Positions 1 to 9,623 of a DNA stretch of 64,000 nt are shown in pieces. Position numbers and translations under genes: made by a program. The stretch's first letter is position 1. Every line of letters begins with the position of its first letter. This DNA comes from an uncultured Flavobacteriales bacterium (GTDB taxonomy: Bacteria > Bacteroidota > Bacteroidia > Flavobacteriales_G > Salibacteraceae): positions 62,001 to 126,000 of the forward strand of contig CAKZKD010000005.1 in assembly GCA_937121175.1 (NCBI GenBank), in the 5' to 3' direction. The notes under the pieces were generated by a model, which saw only the letters and a list, made by a program, of their open reading frames with translations, did not search any database and was not told the origin of the DNA.

Positions 1-1291
1 ATCCTCCAAAATCATCAAAGGCCACATTCTCTGGAGGAACTCCCCAGTCATCGCACATTTTAAGAACTGCCTGATTCATCATTGGTGGTCCACAAAAATA
101 AAATTCAATATCCTCTGGAGCATCATGTTTTGAAAGGTAGTTATCTATCACAGATTGGTGAACAAAGCCGACGAATCCATCACCTTCATCTTCCATGTCC
201 TTCTTCACTTTCCAATTATCTTCTTCTAATGGTTCTGACAATACTAAATGAAACTTGAAGTTTGGAAAATCTTTTTCCAACGCGTAAAAATGATCTAAGT
301 AGAATAATTCTCTTTTAGACCGCCCGCCATACCAATAGCTTACTTTTCTTCCCGTTTTAATGGTTCTAAATAGTTCATACAAATGAGAACGCATCGGCGC
401 CATTCCAGCACCACCGCCTATGTACAACATTTCAGAATCGTTATCTTTAATAAAGAACTCTCCGTAAGGACCTGAAACAGTTACTTTATCACCTTCTTTA
501 CAATTGAAAATATAAGAAGAAGCAACCCCAGGATTTACATCCATCCAATCGTTTTTATCTCTATCCCAAGGTGGTGTAGCAATACGCACATTCAACATGA
601 TTCTTCTTCCTTCTGCAGGATAGGAAGCCATAGAATATGCACGTTCAACCAGCTCATCATTTTTCATGGTAAGTGGCCATAAATTGAATTTATCCCATTC
701 TAATTTGAACTTATCTGGCTCTCCTGGATGTTCTTGCGGATGAGCAGTAATGTCCATTTCCTTAAAGTTGGTTACCGTTTTTGGAATTTCAATCTGAATA
801 TAACCACCTGCTTTGTAGTCCATATCCTCAGGTAATTCAACAATAAACTCTTTGATGAATGAAGCAACATTGTAGTTAGACACCACGGTCGCTTCCCATT
901 TCTTAATTCCAAAAATTTCTTCTGGAATTGAAATTTCCATGTTCTCTTTCACCTTTACTTGGCAACCAAGTCGATAATCTTCGGAAATTTCTTTTCTTGA
1001 AAAATGTGGTTCTTCAGTTGGTAGAATTGAACCACCTCCTTCATGAACTTGACAAGTACACTGAATACACGTTCCACCTCCGCCACAAGCAGAGGGTAAA
1101 AATATACCAGCGTTACCGAGAGTAGAAAGTAACGAACTTCCACCCTCAACCTCTATTTCTTTTTCTCCATTTATCTTAATCATAACTGGACCAGATGAAG
1201 ATAACTTAGCTTTTGCGAACAAAAGCAACGACACCAATAGAAGAGTAACTATTAAGAAAACAACTATGGCTGCTGTAAGCGTGATTCCCAT
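1..1291 (-). CDS. nqrF: Na+-translocating NADH:quinone reductase subunit F (3' end cut by window edge)
   Basis: Electron-entry subunit of the sodium-pumping NADH:quinone reductase: it oxidises NADH through FAD and passes electrons to a 2Fe-2S centre. Translated by hand because no stop lies in the window. One N-terminal membrane helix (about residues 5-27) precedes a ferredoxin domain with the cluster ligands C69, C75, C78 and C110 (pattern C-x5-C-x2-C plus a distant Cys). A ferredoxin reductase module follows, with the FAD motif RAYSMA and the NADH-binding segment CGPPMM. The reading reaches about residue 430 (ending DDFG), so only the last few residues are missing. Last gene of the nqrABCDEF operon, 21 bases after nqrE. 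Confidence 0.97.
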   Translation of the reverse strand, partial: MGITLTAAIVVFLIVTLLLVSLLLFAKAKLSSSGPVMIKINGEKEIEVEGGSSLLSTLGNAGIFLPSACGGGGTCIQCTCQVHEGGGSILPTEEPHFSRKEISEDYRLGCQVKVKENMEISIPEEIFGIKKWEATVVSNYNVASFIKEFIVELPEDMDYKAGGYIQIEIPKTVTNFKEMDITAHPQEHPGEPDKFKLEWDKFNLWPLTMKNDELVERAYSMASYPAEGRRIMLNVRIATPPWDRDKNDWMDVNPGVASSYIFNCKEGDKVTVSGPYGEFFIKDNDSEMLYIGGGAGMAPMRSHLYELFRTIKTGRKVSYWYGGRSKRELFYLDHFYALEKDFPNFKFHLVLSEPLEEDNWKVKKDMEDEGDGFVGFVHQSVIDNYLSKHDAPEDIEFYFCGPPMMNQAVLKMCDDWGVPPENVAFDDFGG

Positions 1292-1312
1292 TGTGTAAAT
1301 TTTATCGTTTAA

Positions 1313-1930
1313 TTATAATTCGATTCCCATGAAACTCATGAATGCAATTCCCATAAGTCCAGTAATAATAAATGTAATTCCCAAACCTCTCAGCGGAGCT
1401 GGAACATGAGAATATTTAATTTTTTCTCTAATCGCTGCAATGGCAACAATTGCCAAAAACCAGCCAACTCCAGAGCCTAAACCAAATGAAGTGGCCTCAG
1501 CAATAGTCGCGTATTGTCTTTCTTGCATAAACAATGCACCACCCAATATTGAACAGTTCACAGCAATTAATGGCAAGAAAATACCCAAAGCACCGTAAAG
1601 CGCAGGAGCAAATTTTTCTACAATCATTTCAACCAATTGCACCATGGAAGCAATTACTGCAATGAACATGATAAAAGAAAGAAAACTTAAATCTACAGTT
1701 GCAAACTCACTTCCTAACCAAGAAAGTGCTCCCTCTTTCAACACATAATTTTCTAACAAGTAGTTAATGGGTACCGTAATTCCCAATACGAAAATCACGG
1801 CAGCTCCAAGACCAACTCCGGTTTTTACCGTTTTTGATACCGCCAAGTATGAACACATACCTAGGAAGTAGGCAAATATCATATTGTCTATGAATATGCC
1901 TTTTACAAATATGTTTACTAATTCAGTCAT
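1313..1930 (-). CDS. nqrE: Na+-translocating NADH:quinone reductase subunit E
   Basis: Integral membrane subunit of NQR with about six helices; together with NqrD it encloses an iron centre in the membrane that relays electrons from NqrF to NqrC. At 205 residues it has the usual length. The two family cysteines are present: C26 in GMCSYLA and one in VNCSILGG near residue 120, the same positions as in Vibrio cholerae. The inverted-repeat architecture shared with NqrD is visible from the matching motifs. It lies 21 bases after nqrD and 21 before nqrF, so it is surely cotranscribed. Confidence 0.97.
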   Translation of the reverse strand: MTELVNIFVKGIFIDNMIFAYFLGMCSYLAVSKTVKTGVGLGAAVIFVLGITVPINYLLENYVLKEGALSWLGSEFATVDLSFLSFIMFIAVIASMVQLVEMIVEKFAPALYGALGIFLPLIAVNCSILGGALFMQERQYATIAEATSFGLGSGVGWFLAIVAIAAIREKIKYSHVPAPLRGLGITFIITGLMGIAFMSFMGIEL

Positions 1931-1951
1931 GATTTTTTTCCTTAAATGAAA

Positions 1952-2614
1952 TTAGTGCGATTCTATTAATGCAGTGTTCTTAGAACGCTGAATCCAAATA
2001 ATGATTCCTACAATAATCAACGCCATTGGGGGCAAAATAACCATGTTGTTATTCATATATCCAATGTCATAAAATGCATCTGGAATAATTTGAATTCCAA
2101 ATAATTTTCCTGCTCCAAAAATTTCTCTAACCACGGCAACGGCAACTAATACCCAACCGTAACCGATTGCGTTTCCGAAACCATCTAATAATGATGGCCA
2201 AGGCTTGTTCGCTAATGCAAATGCTTCAAGACGACCCATTATTATACAGTTGGTAATAATAAGACCAACAAATACAGATAATTGCTTACTCACATCATAA
2301 ACAAAAGCTTTAAGGACTTGGTCAACTAAAATTACCAAGGCTGCAACAATTACCAACTGAACAATAATTCTAATTCGATCAGGAATGCCATTTCTCATTA
2401 AAGAGACGATAACGTTACCTGCCATCATTACGAACATCACCGAAATGGTCATAACTACTGCATTTTTTACTTGGGTAGTAATCGCTAACGCCGAACAAAT
2501 TCCAAGTACTTGAATGGTAATCGGGTTATGATCGTCTAATGGATCTTTTAAAAGTTGTCTGTTCTTTTTAGAGAACAACGGCTCTTTTTCTTCAACTGCA
2601 ACTGCTTCAGCCAT
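1952..2614 (-). CDS. nqrD: Na+-translocating NADH:quinone reductase subunit D
   Basis: Membrane subunit of NQR, paralogous to NqrE. The 220-residue product starts with a charged cytoplasmic stretch of about 30 residues, then about six membrane helices. Metal-ligand cysteines are C40 in LGICSALA and one in TNCIIMGRLEAFA. The ATG lies 3 bases after the nqrC stop, so the two are translated in tandem. With NqrE it forms the intramembrane iron centre and part of the path coupling electron transfer to Na+ export. Confidence 0.97.
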   Translation of the reverse strand: MAEAVAVEEKEPLFSKKNRQLLKDPLDDHNPITIQVLGICSALAITTQVKNAVVMTISVMFVMMAGNVIVSLMRNGIPDRIRIIVQLVIVAALVILVDQVLKAFVYDVSKQLSVFVGLIITNCIIMGRLEAFALANKPWPSLLDGFGNAIGYGWVLVAVAVVREIFGAGKLFGIQIIPDAFYDIGYMNNNMVILPPMALIIVGIIIWIQRSKNTALIESH

Positions 2615-2617
2615 AAC

Positions 2618-3337
2618 TTAAGAATTTACTTTTTGAAAATAAGGTTGATAAACACCAAAGGTTCTAATAATCATTTCTTCAACACCTTTTGAAGTAATTG
2701 TACCTCCGGTAATACCATCTACACCATAATCGGTGGCATCACCTCCACCACTTTTAAAGACTTCAATTGCAACCTCGCCGTCTTTGTAAATTTTGTCTTC
2801 CTGAAACTGTCCTTCAAAAGAAGTTTCTTTTATTTCCGCACCTAGACCAGGTGTTTCGGTCTTGTGGTCGAAATTGGCACCGAAGATTGTATTCAGATCA
2901 GATTCTAAAGAAACGAAGCCCCAAACTGGGCCCCAAAGACCAGTTCCAACCATCGGAACCACATAAATTTTTTCGCCTTCCTTTTCACAAACGAACAATG
3001 GATACAACATATCCTCCGCTGTTTTTGCTTTTGCCTTCAGTTCTTTGTACTGTTTTTTAACGTCAACATCAAAGGCAGATTGACCTTCTACAGATTCACC
3101 TTTACTGTTGATAACAACTTGCTCTACAACATACTGGTCGAACAGCTCAGCTGCTTGGTCTCTGCTTGTTTCAATTTTAATTGAAGAAAGAATATTTTGC
3201 TTTTTTTCAAGTTCAATGTTCTTATCTTGAAACGGCTTTAAGCCCATAGCTGCAATTGCAAGTAAAGCACCCACTACAACTACCATAACAATGGCAAAAC
3301 CAAATGTATATCCGCTACTATTTTTATCTAATCCCAT
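2618..3337 (-). CDS. nqrC: Na+-translocating NADH:quinone reductase subunit C
   Basis: Periplasm-facing flavoprotein subunit of NQR that carries covalently bound FMN. One N-terminal membrane helix (about residues 12-33) is followed by a soluble FMN-binding domain. The flavinylation site is TGGT at residues 210-213, in the context GGTITSKG. It is a variant of the usual SGAT with the acceptor threonine (T213) kept. The FMN is attached by the ApbE flavin transferase, which is not in this window. It sits 10 bases after nqrB and 3 before nqrD. Confidence 0.96.
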   Translation of the reverse strand: MGLDKNSSGYTFGFAIVMVVVVGALLAIAAMGLKPFQDKNIELEKKQNILSSIKIETSRDQAAELFDQYVVEQVVINSKGESVEGQSAFDVDVKKQYKELKAKAKTAEDMLYPLFVCEKEGEKIYVVPMVGTGLWGPVWGFVSLESDLNTIFGANFDHKTETPGLGAEIKETSFEGQFQEDKIYKDGEVAIEVFKSGGGDATDYGVDGITGGTITSKGVEEMIIRTFGVYQPYFQKVNS

Positions 3338-3347
3338 AACACTTTCT

Positions 3348-4502
3348 TTATGCTACTGCCTTAACACGCTTCAAGCGCTTATTAATATTTCCTTGAATAA
3401 CGTAATGATCAATCATCGGAGCCATAACGTTCATAAACAAGATTGCCATCATTATTCCTTCCGGATATGCTGGGTTGAACACTCGAATCATGATACCTAA
3501 TAGACCACAGAAAAAACCATAAATCCATTTTCCAGTATTGGTCTGAGATGCACTTACCGGATCCGTTGCCATGAACACCATACCGAAGAAAAATCCACCT
3601 AACATCAACTGATGATGTGCAGGTATTTCCATGTATGAATTTGCTCCCCATGCGTTGAACAACATTCCCATTACATAACCTCCTATTAACATTGAAAGCA
3701 TTACTCTCCAAGAACCAATTCCAGAGTAGATAAGTAAGATTGCTCCTAGAATACACGCCAAAACTGAAGTTTCTCCGATTGAACCCGGAATTGTACCAAT
3801 AATTGCGTCCATGTATGGTGGTATCCCTGCCATACCCTGTTCAACAGCATTACCAAGTGCAGTTGCACCAGTAAAACCATCAACGGTCTGTATTCCGTCT
3901 GTGGAAACCCATACTGAATTACCTGACATTTTTGTTGGATATGCAAAGAACAAAAATGCTCTAGCTGTTAGTGCAGGATTGAGAATATTCATTCCTGTTC
4001 CTCCAAAAACCTCTTTACCAAAAACAACCGCAAACGCAGTAGCCACTGCCACCATCCATAATGGAACTTCAACTGGCATGATTAGAGGAATAAGCATTCC
4101 TGAAACAAGAAATCCTTCCTGAATTGAGTGTCCGTTTTTAATACAGAACAAAAATTCAATTCCTAATCCAACCCCATAAGAAACAATAACAATCGGAAGC
4201 ACTTTTAAAGCTCCGTAAAGAAACATTTCCATAAAGGTTGCTTCTTGGCCAACGGCCACAAAGTGTTGGTATCCAGTATTGTACATGCCAAACAAAAGAC
4301 AAGGCAACAGCGCTAAAATTACCGTAACCATCGTACGCTTAAGGTCAATTCCATCTCGTATGTGAGAACCCTTGCTTGTTGCATGTCCAGGAACAAACAT
4401 TAATGTTTCAAAGCCATCGAGAACTGGCCAGTACTTCTCTAGCTTTCCACCTTTCTCAAAGTTAGGTCGAACACTGTCAAATATGTTTTTTATAAATTTC
4501 AT
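3348..4502 (-). CDS. nqrB: Na+-translocating NADH:quinone reductase subunit B
   Basis: Largest membrane subunit of NQR, about ten helices, holding covalent FMN and riboflavin and contributing to the Na+ channel and quinone site. The flavinylation motif is TGAT at residues 211-214, with T214 as the FMN acceptor. At 384 residues it is slightly shorter than the proteobacterial protein (about 415). The glycine-rich segment GKEVFGGTGMN and the phrase LNPALTARAFLFFAYP are family hallmarks. It starts 14 bases after the nqrA stop. Confidence 0.97.
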   Translation of the reverse strand: MKFIKNIFDSVRPNFEKGGKLEKYWPVLDGFETLMFVPGHATSKGSHIRDGIDLKRTMVTVILALLPCLLFGMYNTGYQHFVAVGQEATFMEMFLYGALKVLPIVIVSYGVGLGIEFLFCIKNGHSIQEGFLVSGMLIPLIMPVEVPLWMVAVATAFAVVFGKEVFGGTGMNILNPALTARAFLFFAYPTKMSGNSVWVSTDGIQTVDGFTGATALGNAVEQGMAGIPPYMDAIIGTIPGSIGETSVLACILGAILLIYSGIGSWRVMLSMLIGGYVMGMLFNAWGANSYMEIPAHHQLMLGGFFFGMVFMATDPVSASQTNTGKWIYGFFCGLLGIMIRVFNPAYPEGIMMAILFMNVMAPMIDHYVIQGNINKRLKRVKAVA

Positions 4503-4516
4503 ATCAGTAATCGTAA

Positions 4517-5854
4517 TTAACTAAGTTCTTTTTGAATTAAATCGAGACCGTTTCTCACTATTTCTTGGGAGTTGATTTTTGAGGTACAACCAAACTCGCA
4601 CAACGCAAAGTCTTCTGGTGCAACCTCATATATTCCAAGATTTTCCATTTGTTCAATATCGTTAACCAAAATTGATTTTAGTAATTGAACCGGATAAATA
4701 TCAAATGGAAAAACCTGCTCATACTCTCCAGTCATTACAAATGCACGTTCTTCTCCGTGAATTGCAGTTCCCAAATTGTACTTTTTATTTGGCATCAACC
4801 AAGAAAAGAATGTTCTTGATAGAGAAAGATTATCAAGTCCTGGAGCCAACCAACCCATAAATGCAGGTTCGTGGTCTTCTCTAATAGCAGTTACTTGGTG
4901 ATGATAATAGCCTAGGTAACCGCTGTTTTCCAGTTTATCACCAGTAAGTACATTACCAGAAATTATCCTAGCGCCTTCATTCACTTTACCTAGAACCAAT
5001 TTTTCGGTAGAAGCACCAAGAGTAACTTCAAAGTATTGAGGAGACTTAACTTCTGCGCCTGTAAGTGCAACAACTCTTTTAGATTGAACTTTTCCTGTTT
5101 TCAGGAATGAACCAATAGCAGCTAAATCTTGTGGATTTACCGACCAAATAGTTTCACCTTTATTTAAAGTATCAATATGATGAATTTGTACTCCAACATT
5201 ACCTACTGGATGAGGCCCAGCAATTGAATGAATTGTACAGTTTTTTAGATTTCCAAATACTCCTTTATCTCCTCTGGTAACAACATTTACAGCGCCATCC
5301 GTGAGTTTTGCTAATGCGTCAATTCCAGCTTGTAATTCTGCACCCTTTTCTTTAAGAATGTAATTGTAATCTGGTGCCAGTGGTGAGGAGTCAAATGCAG
5401 AAACAAAAATCGATTTCGGCTTATTATTCGGGTTAGCAACTACATCAAAAGGGCGCTGTTTAATGAACGACCATTGACCCGATTTCTGAAGCAATTCAGC
5501 CATACCCCTTCCGTCTAACGAAGCAACACCTGAAACATCGTACGTTTCAAATTTCGTTTCTTTATCCGCTAAGACACGAACTTCTAAGATTCTTCTTTTT
5601 GCACCACGAACAACCTCAGCTACTTCGCCAGAAACTGGAGAAACAAACTTGATATTATTATTGTTCTTATCGTAAAAAAGTGGAGAACCTGCTTTAACTT
5701 CATCCCCTTGTTTGACTTCTAGCTTTGGAATTAATCCATGGAAGTCAGTAGGTTTTATTGCAATAGTTGCCGAATCAATAGCGTCAAGCTTTTGCTCAGC
5801 TTTTCCTACCAATTTAATATCAACACCTCTGCTAATCTTGATGTTTTTTGCCAT
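4517..5854 (-). CDS. nqrA: Na+-translocating NADH:quinone reductase subunit A
   Basis: Cytoplasmic peripheral subunit of NQR with no membrane segment and no redox cofactor of its own. The 445-residue protein has the expected biotinyl/Rnf-like N-terminal fold (VKQGDEVKAGSPLF, SPVSGEVAEV) and the conserved segment GPHPVGNVGVQIHHIDT. It is the first gene of the operon. A Bacteroidota -7 box lies 34 bases upstream of its ATG, so transcription of all six nqr genes probably starts there. Confidence 0.97.
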   Translation of the reverse strand: MAKNIKISRGVDIKLVGKAEQKLDAIDSATIAIKPTDFHGLIPKLEVKQGDEVKAGSPLFYDKNNNNIKFVSPVSGEVAEVVRGAKRRILEVRVLADKETKFETYDVSGVASLDGRGMAELLQKSGQWSFIKQRPFDVVANPNNKPKSIFVSAFDSSPLAPDYNYILKEKGAELQAGIDALAKLTDGAVNVVTRGDKGVFGNLKNCTIHSIAGPHPVGNVGVQIHHIDTLNKGETIWSVNPQDLAAIGSFLKTGKVQSKRVVALTGAEVKSPQYFEVTLGASTEKLVLGKVNEGARIISGNVLTGDKLENSGYLGYYHHQVTAIREDHEPAFMGWLAPGLDNLSLSRTFFSWLMPNKKYNLGTAIHGEERAFVMTGEYEQVFPFDIYPVQLLKSILVNDIEQMENLGIYEVAPEDFALCEFGCTSKINSQEIVRNGLDLIQKELS

Positions 5855-5888
5855 CTATGATTTGTTTAATACAGACCGAAATTTCGCG

Positions 5889-5896
5889 CAAATTTA
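5889..5896 (-). promoter_or_regulatory. -7 promoter box of the nqr operon
   Basis: Read on the minus strand this is TAAATTTG, an exact match to the Bacteroidota -7 consensus TAnnTTTG, 34 bases upstream of the nqrA ATG. I see no convincing TTG -33 element at 17-20 bases spacing. The call rests on the motif and its position before the first gene of the operon. Confidence 0.5.
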
Positions 5897-6069
5897 ATGC
5901 ATAATTTCAATAGAACATTTGAAACTTAATGAAGGTTAATTGAAGTCGTCAATACGGAACAACTTTTATAATCGAGAACAATTTAAAAGTCACGAATTCA
6001 AATAGTTAAACCCAAGAACAAGAATGGTATAACTCTAATTTAGAATCATTCTAAATAATGTTATTACTC

Positions 6070-6096
6070 AAAAAAATACCCCAATTAAAATTGAGG
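6070..6096 (-). terminator. Intrinsic terminator downstream of sucC
   Basis: On the minus strand, an 8-base stem (CCTCAATT pairing with AATTGGGG, one G-U pair) with a two-base loop is followed by seven T. It starts 25 bases after the sucC stop and separates sucC from the nqr promoter region. Confidence 0.7.
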
Positions 6097-6121
6097 CATT
6101 TTTATAGAGTCGAATTGTATT

Positions 6122-7312
6122 TTAAGCCAACACTTCTTTTACTTTATCAGCAGCTTCTTGCAACACAATTGCAGATTCTACTTTAAGGCCTGACTCGTCA
6201 ATAATTTGTTTTGCTTCTTCTGCGTTTGTTCCTTGTAACCTTACAATAATTGGCACTTCGATGTTACCCATGTTTTTGTACGCATCAACAACACCTTGAG
6301 CAACTCTATCGCAACGAACGATTCCACCAAAAATGTTTACTAGGATAGCTTTTACATTCGGGTCTTTTAAAATCATTTTGAACGCTTTCTCAACTCTTTC
6401 AGCATCAGCAGTACCACCAACATCTAAGAAATTTGCAGGATTACCACCAGACAACTTAATGATGTCCATAGTAGCCATTGCAAGCCCAGCACCGTTAACC
6501 ATACATCCAACGTTTCCATCAAGCTTTACGAAACTCAAACCAGCTTCCATTGCCTCAACTTCGGTTGGGTCTTCTTCGTTCAAGTCACGCATTGCAGCAT
6601 AATCTGGGTGACGATAAAGTGCGTTGTCTTCAATGTTTACTTTAGCATCAACAGCAATAATTTTATCGTCTGAAGTCTTTAATACTGGATTGATTTCAAA
6701 CATTGCAGAATCTGAACCCACATAAGCCGCGTACAATTTCGCAACGAACTTGGTCATTTCTTTAAATGCTTTACCACTCAAACCTAAGTTAAACGCAATT
6801 CTTCTTGTTTGAAAGCCTTGAAGACCAACTCTTGGGTCAACTTCCTCTTTGAAAATTCTGTCTGGAGTTTCTTCAGCTACCGTCTCAATATCAACGCCAC
6901 CATCAGGTGAATACATGATGGTATTTCTACCCGATTCACGATTCAAAAGAACTGACATATAAAACTCTGCCGTTTCGGAATCACCAGGATAGTAAACATC
7001 CTCTGCAATTAATACTTGGTTTACCAACTTACCTTCAGGGCCAGTTTGGTGAGTAACCAATGTCATTCCTAATATTTGCTCTGATATTGCCTTAACATCG
7101 TCTAAGGACTTTGCAAGCTTTACACCACCGCCTTTACCACGACCACCAGCATGTATTTGAGCTTTTACAACCCACCAACTTGTACCAGTTTCTTCTGATA
7201 ATTGTTTTGCAGCTGCTACAGCTTCATCAGCTGTTTTTGCAACTACTCCTCTTTGAATAGCTACTCCGTAACTGTTCAAAATTGACTTTCCTTGAAATTC
7301 GTGAATGTTCAT
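6122..7312 (-). CDS. sucC: Succinyl-CoA synthetase (ADP-forming) beta subunit
   Basis: TCA-cycle enzyme that converts succinyl-CoA, ADP and phosphate to succinate, CoA and ATP, as a complex with SucD (not in the window). The 396-residue product has the N-terminal MNIHEFQGK, the ATP-grasp domain (KAQIHAGGRGKGGGVK) and the C-terminal ligase domain with LDVGG and NIFGGIVRCD. The frame stays open 16 codons further upstream to another ATG, but I chose the inner start: MNIHEFQGK is the family N terminus, and a -7 promoter box lies between the two ATGs. Single-gene unit with its own terminator. Confidence 0.96.
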   Translation of the reverse strand: MNIHEFQGKSILNSYGVAIQRGVVAKTADEAVAAAKQLSEETGTSWWVVKAQIHAGGRGKGGGVKLAKSLDDVKAISEQILGMTLVTHQTGPEGKLVNQVLIAEDVYYPGDSETAEFYMSVLLNRESGRNTIMYSPDGGVDIETVAEETPDRIFKEEVDPRVGLQGFQTRRIAFNLGLSGKAFKEMTKFVAKLYAAYVGSDSAMFEINPVLKTSDDKIIAVDAKVNIEDNALYRHPDYAAMRDLNEEDPTEVEAMEAGLSFVKLDGNVGCMVNGAGLAMATMDIIKLSGGNPANFLDVGGTADAERVEKAFKMILKDPNVKAILVNIFGGIVRCDRVAQGVVDAYKNMGNIEVPIIVRLQGTNAEEAKQIIDESGLKVESAIVLQEAADKVKEVLA

Positions 7313-7337
7313 CTTTTGTCTTTGAAAATTGGAAGGC

Positions 7338-7345
7338 CAAATGTA
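7338..7345 (-). promoter_or_regulatory. -7 promoter box of sucC
   Basis: TACATTTG on the minus strand, an exact TAnnTTTG match 25 bases before the sucC ATG. It lies inside the upstream extension of the open frame, which argues that the extension is not translated. Confidence 0.55.
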
Positions 7346-7467
7346 ATTCAATGTGTTCATTCAATGATTAGGTCAAATGGGTTTTATAACAGTCTTTTTG
7401 AATTCACCAAACCAACATTCATTCTTTTCATTTTATTTATATTTACTGGGCTGAAAAATAGATTGTT

Positions 7468-8748
7468 GTGGAAAATTTAAGAAGAGTATTAACCGGGATT
7501 TTAGTTTTTTGTATTTCAATTTCGACGCATGCGACCGAGAAGAATGACCGGTTTAGAATACTAGGCCCTTCTTCCGTGGTTTGTGTTGGACAAAAAATTC
7601 AATTGGAAGCCTCTGGACCACAAAATGGCTACGAATATTATTGGTACCCAGAGAACAAAGTAGAATCACCTTTTCAGAAAATCACCAATTACACGCCAAC
7701 AGAAACAACGGAATTGTTTGTTGTGCGCCGAGGCCATTCTAACTTCAATAACCCAGACACCGCTTACCTTACTATAAAAGTCAAAGAAAAGCCTCTAACT
7801 GTTTATGGCCCAGAGTTCGTTTGTTTAGGTTCTTCAGCCTCGTTAGAAGTTGCCCCCAACGTATCTAACCCCGTTTGGTCAACAGGAGAAAACAAACATC
7901 AAGTGGAGGTAACCAAACCTGGCATTTATAAAGTTACCGCTAACGACGGCTGTATTTTATTGAAAGGCAGCCATTATATAGGAAGTAAAACAGACCCATT
8001 AAGCCGAATAATGGCCAATAGAAATACGGACCTTTGCATTGGTGACCAAATTGAATTACGTTCATTTAGCGCGGTAAATCCTTTCTGGTCTAATGGCTCA
8101 ACCGCAAGAAGCATTATTGTTAAAGAAGCCGGGACTTATGAATTGAGGAATACAAACGAGTGTGGTATTGATAAAACTACTATTGAAATAAAAACGCACA
8201 CGGTTCGTGCAGATTTTATCCCATCTGCTACGGAGCTCCAAATCAGCGAAAACTTAGAATTATTTAATCATAGTAAAAATGGAATTCGCTACGAATGGTA
8301 TCAGGACGGACATTTATTTTCAAAAGAAGAAAATGCGGAAGTTCGTTTTCAAGCTGAAGGAACTTATGAAGTTGAATTGCATGCGTTTAATGAATACGGA
8401 TGTAAAGATGAAATGACGTATCCTAGTATTATTGTAGTATCCGAAGAAGAGGCCACAACAGCTAACAAACGAGATGTTGTTTTCCCGAATTCTTTTACAC
8501 CAAACGGAGATGGTAAAAATGATGAGTTCAGAATTTATACGGGTGACATTAATAACTTGGACGTAACCATTTACAATAGATGGGGTCAAGTGATTTTCGA
8601 AAGTGAGAATACTTCAGATTTAGTTTGGAATGGAACTGATGCTGCTGGAAACAAATTAGAAGACGGTCAATACGTTATTACCTACAAATACATTAATAAA
8701 TACGGCGAACCTATTTCAAATACCTCAACGGTAAATATCCTACGCTAG
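7468..8748 (+). CDS. Secreted Ig/PKD-like protein with T9SS type B sorting domain
   Basis: Exported protein of 426 residues with unknown target. The GTG start is forced by an in-frame TAG three codons upstream. A signal peptide (to about residue 22, ending in STHAT) leads into several Ig-like beta-sandwich segments, including a PKD-like stretch around residues 245-325 (YEWYQDG, GTYEVELHAFNEYG). The last 90 or so residues are the gliding-motility-type C-terminal domain: FPNSFTPNGDGKNDEF, then NRWGQVIFES, WNGTDAAGN and GQYVITYKY. This is the type B signal for export by the type IX system. Such proteins are typically surface-bound adhesins, but no specific function can be read here. Confidence 0.9.
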   Translation: MENLRRVLTGILVFCISISTHATEKNDRFRILGPSSVVCVGQKIQLEASGPQNGYEYYWYPENKVESPFQKITNYTPTETTELFVVRRGHSNFNNPDTAYLTIKVKEKPLTVYGPEFVCLGSSASLEVAPNVSNPVWSTGENKHQVEVTKPGIYKVTANDGCILLKGSHYIGSKTDPLSRIMANRNTDLCIGDQIELRSFSAVNPFWSNGSTARSIIVKEAGTYELRNTNECGIDKTTIEIKTHTVRADFIPSATELQISENLELFNHSKNGIRYEWYQDGHLFSKEENAEVRFQAEGTYEVELHAFNEYGCKDEMTYPSIIVVSEEEATTANKRDVVFPNSFTPNGDGKNDEFRIYTGDINNLDVTIYNRWGQVIFESENTSDLVWNGTDAAGNKLEDGQYVITYKYINKYGEPISNTSTVNILR

Positions 8749-8764
8749 AGTTAGTTTTTATAAT

Positions 8765-9553
8765 TTAAATCCGAAGCACAAAGTGTTCTTCCTCTATATC
8801 GGAACGGAAGAACAACAATCCTTTGTAAAACAAATCAATACTTATTGAAACCTGTTCATCGTTTTTTAATTCGAACCAAGCCTTTTCCATTCCTTCACTC
8901 CAGTGAATATCGTCAACAATAACCATTGAGTCAGAATCCAAAAATGGTTTTAATTGATTGAAATAATTAATCGTTGCTTCATAAGTATGATTAGCATCTA
9001 AATAGACCAAATCAATTTTTGTTTTTAATGCTCCAAGAAATTTAGGAAGCTGAATGTCAATGTCACCCACAACGGCTTCTACATTTCTGATTTTCAGCTT
9101 TTGCCAACCTTCTGTCGCTATTTCAATTAGTTCCTCATTTCCCTCGAATGTATAGACCCACGAAGTTTTACTTGCCGCTGCTAAATAAGCAGTAGAAACA
9201 CCTACACTAGTACCTAACTCAACTATAGTTTTAGCCTTGAAATAATTTGCCAATCCAAATAACCACTCCGATTGATTTTGGGAAGAAACTGCGGTTTCCG
9301 CTATATCTCGTACCAACTTAGACTTTGATACCCTGGAACCAGCGCCAAATTCCTTCACATTCAATTCGGTTTTATCCTCAAATAACTTATCCCGCCATTG
9401 TTCAATTTTCTTGAACGCATAAAAGGGCGGTTGCCTTCGAAGCACATTTTCAATGAGGCTAAAAACAAAAGGAGAATGCACACGATACCGCGTTTTCGAT
9501 TGCTTTAAATACCGAAGGTATTTAATGGAAATTTGAATCGAATTGTAAGGCAT
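8765..9553 (-). CDS. Class I SAM-dependent methyltransferase (O-methyltransferase-like)
   Basis: Soluble methyltransferase of 262 residues with a Rossmann SAM-binding core. Motif I is IVELGTSVGVSTAYLA. The acidic end of strand 2 is YTFEGNEEL, and LVYLDANHTYEA and VIVDDIHWSEGMEKAW match the metal-binding pattern of O-methyltransferases of the caffeoyl-CoA/catechol type. A basic N-terminal region of about 60 residues (RYLRYLKQSKTRYRVHSPFVFSL) precedes the core and resembles that of other Bacteroidota methyltransferases of this kind. The substrate cannot be told. It lies downstream of fabI in the same direction but beyond a likely terminator. Confidence 0.85.
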   Translation of the reverse strand: MPYNSIQISIKYLRYLKQSKTRYRVHSPFVFSLIENVLRRQPPFYAFKKIEQWRDKLFEDKTELNVKEFGAGSRVSKSKLVRDIAETAVSSQNQSEWLFGLANYFKAKTIVELGTSVGVSTAYLAAASKTSWVYTFEGNEELIEIATEGWQKLKIRNVEAVVGDIDIQLPKFLGALKTKIDLVYLDANHTYEATINYFNQLKPFLDSDSMVIVDDIHWSEGMEKAWFELKNDEQVSISIDLFYKGLLFFRSDIEEEHFVLRI

Positions 9554-9574
9554 TGAGTTACTTCTTAAAACACG

Positions 9575-9598
9575 AAAACCTCTCCAGAAGTGGAAAGG
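9575..9598 (-). terminator. Probable intrinsic terminator downstream of fabI
   Basis: On the minus strand a 7-base stem (CCTTTCC with GGAGAGG, one G-U pair) around a six-base loop is followed by TTTT. It begins 26 bases after the fabI stop. The T run is short, so termination may be partial. Confidence 0.5.
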
Positions 9599-9623
9599 CT
9601 TTCATTAAATAAATTATTTACAA

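Noticed and set aside
7313-7360. Longer N terminus for sucC
   Set aside because: The extra 16 residues do not resemble SucC and the promoter box lies inside them.
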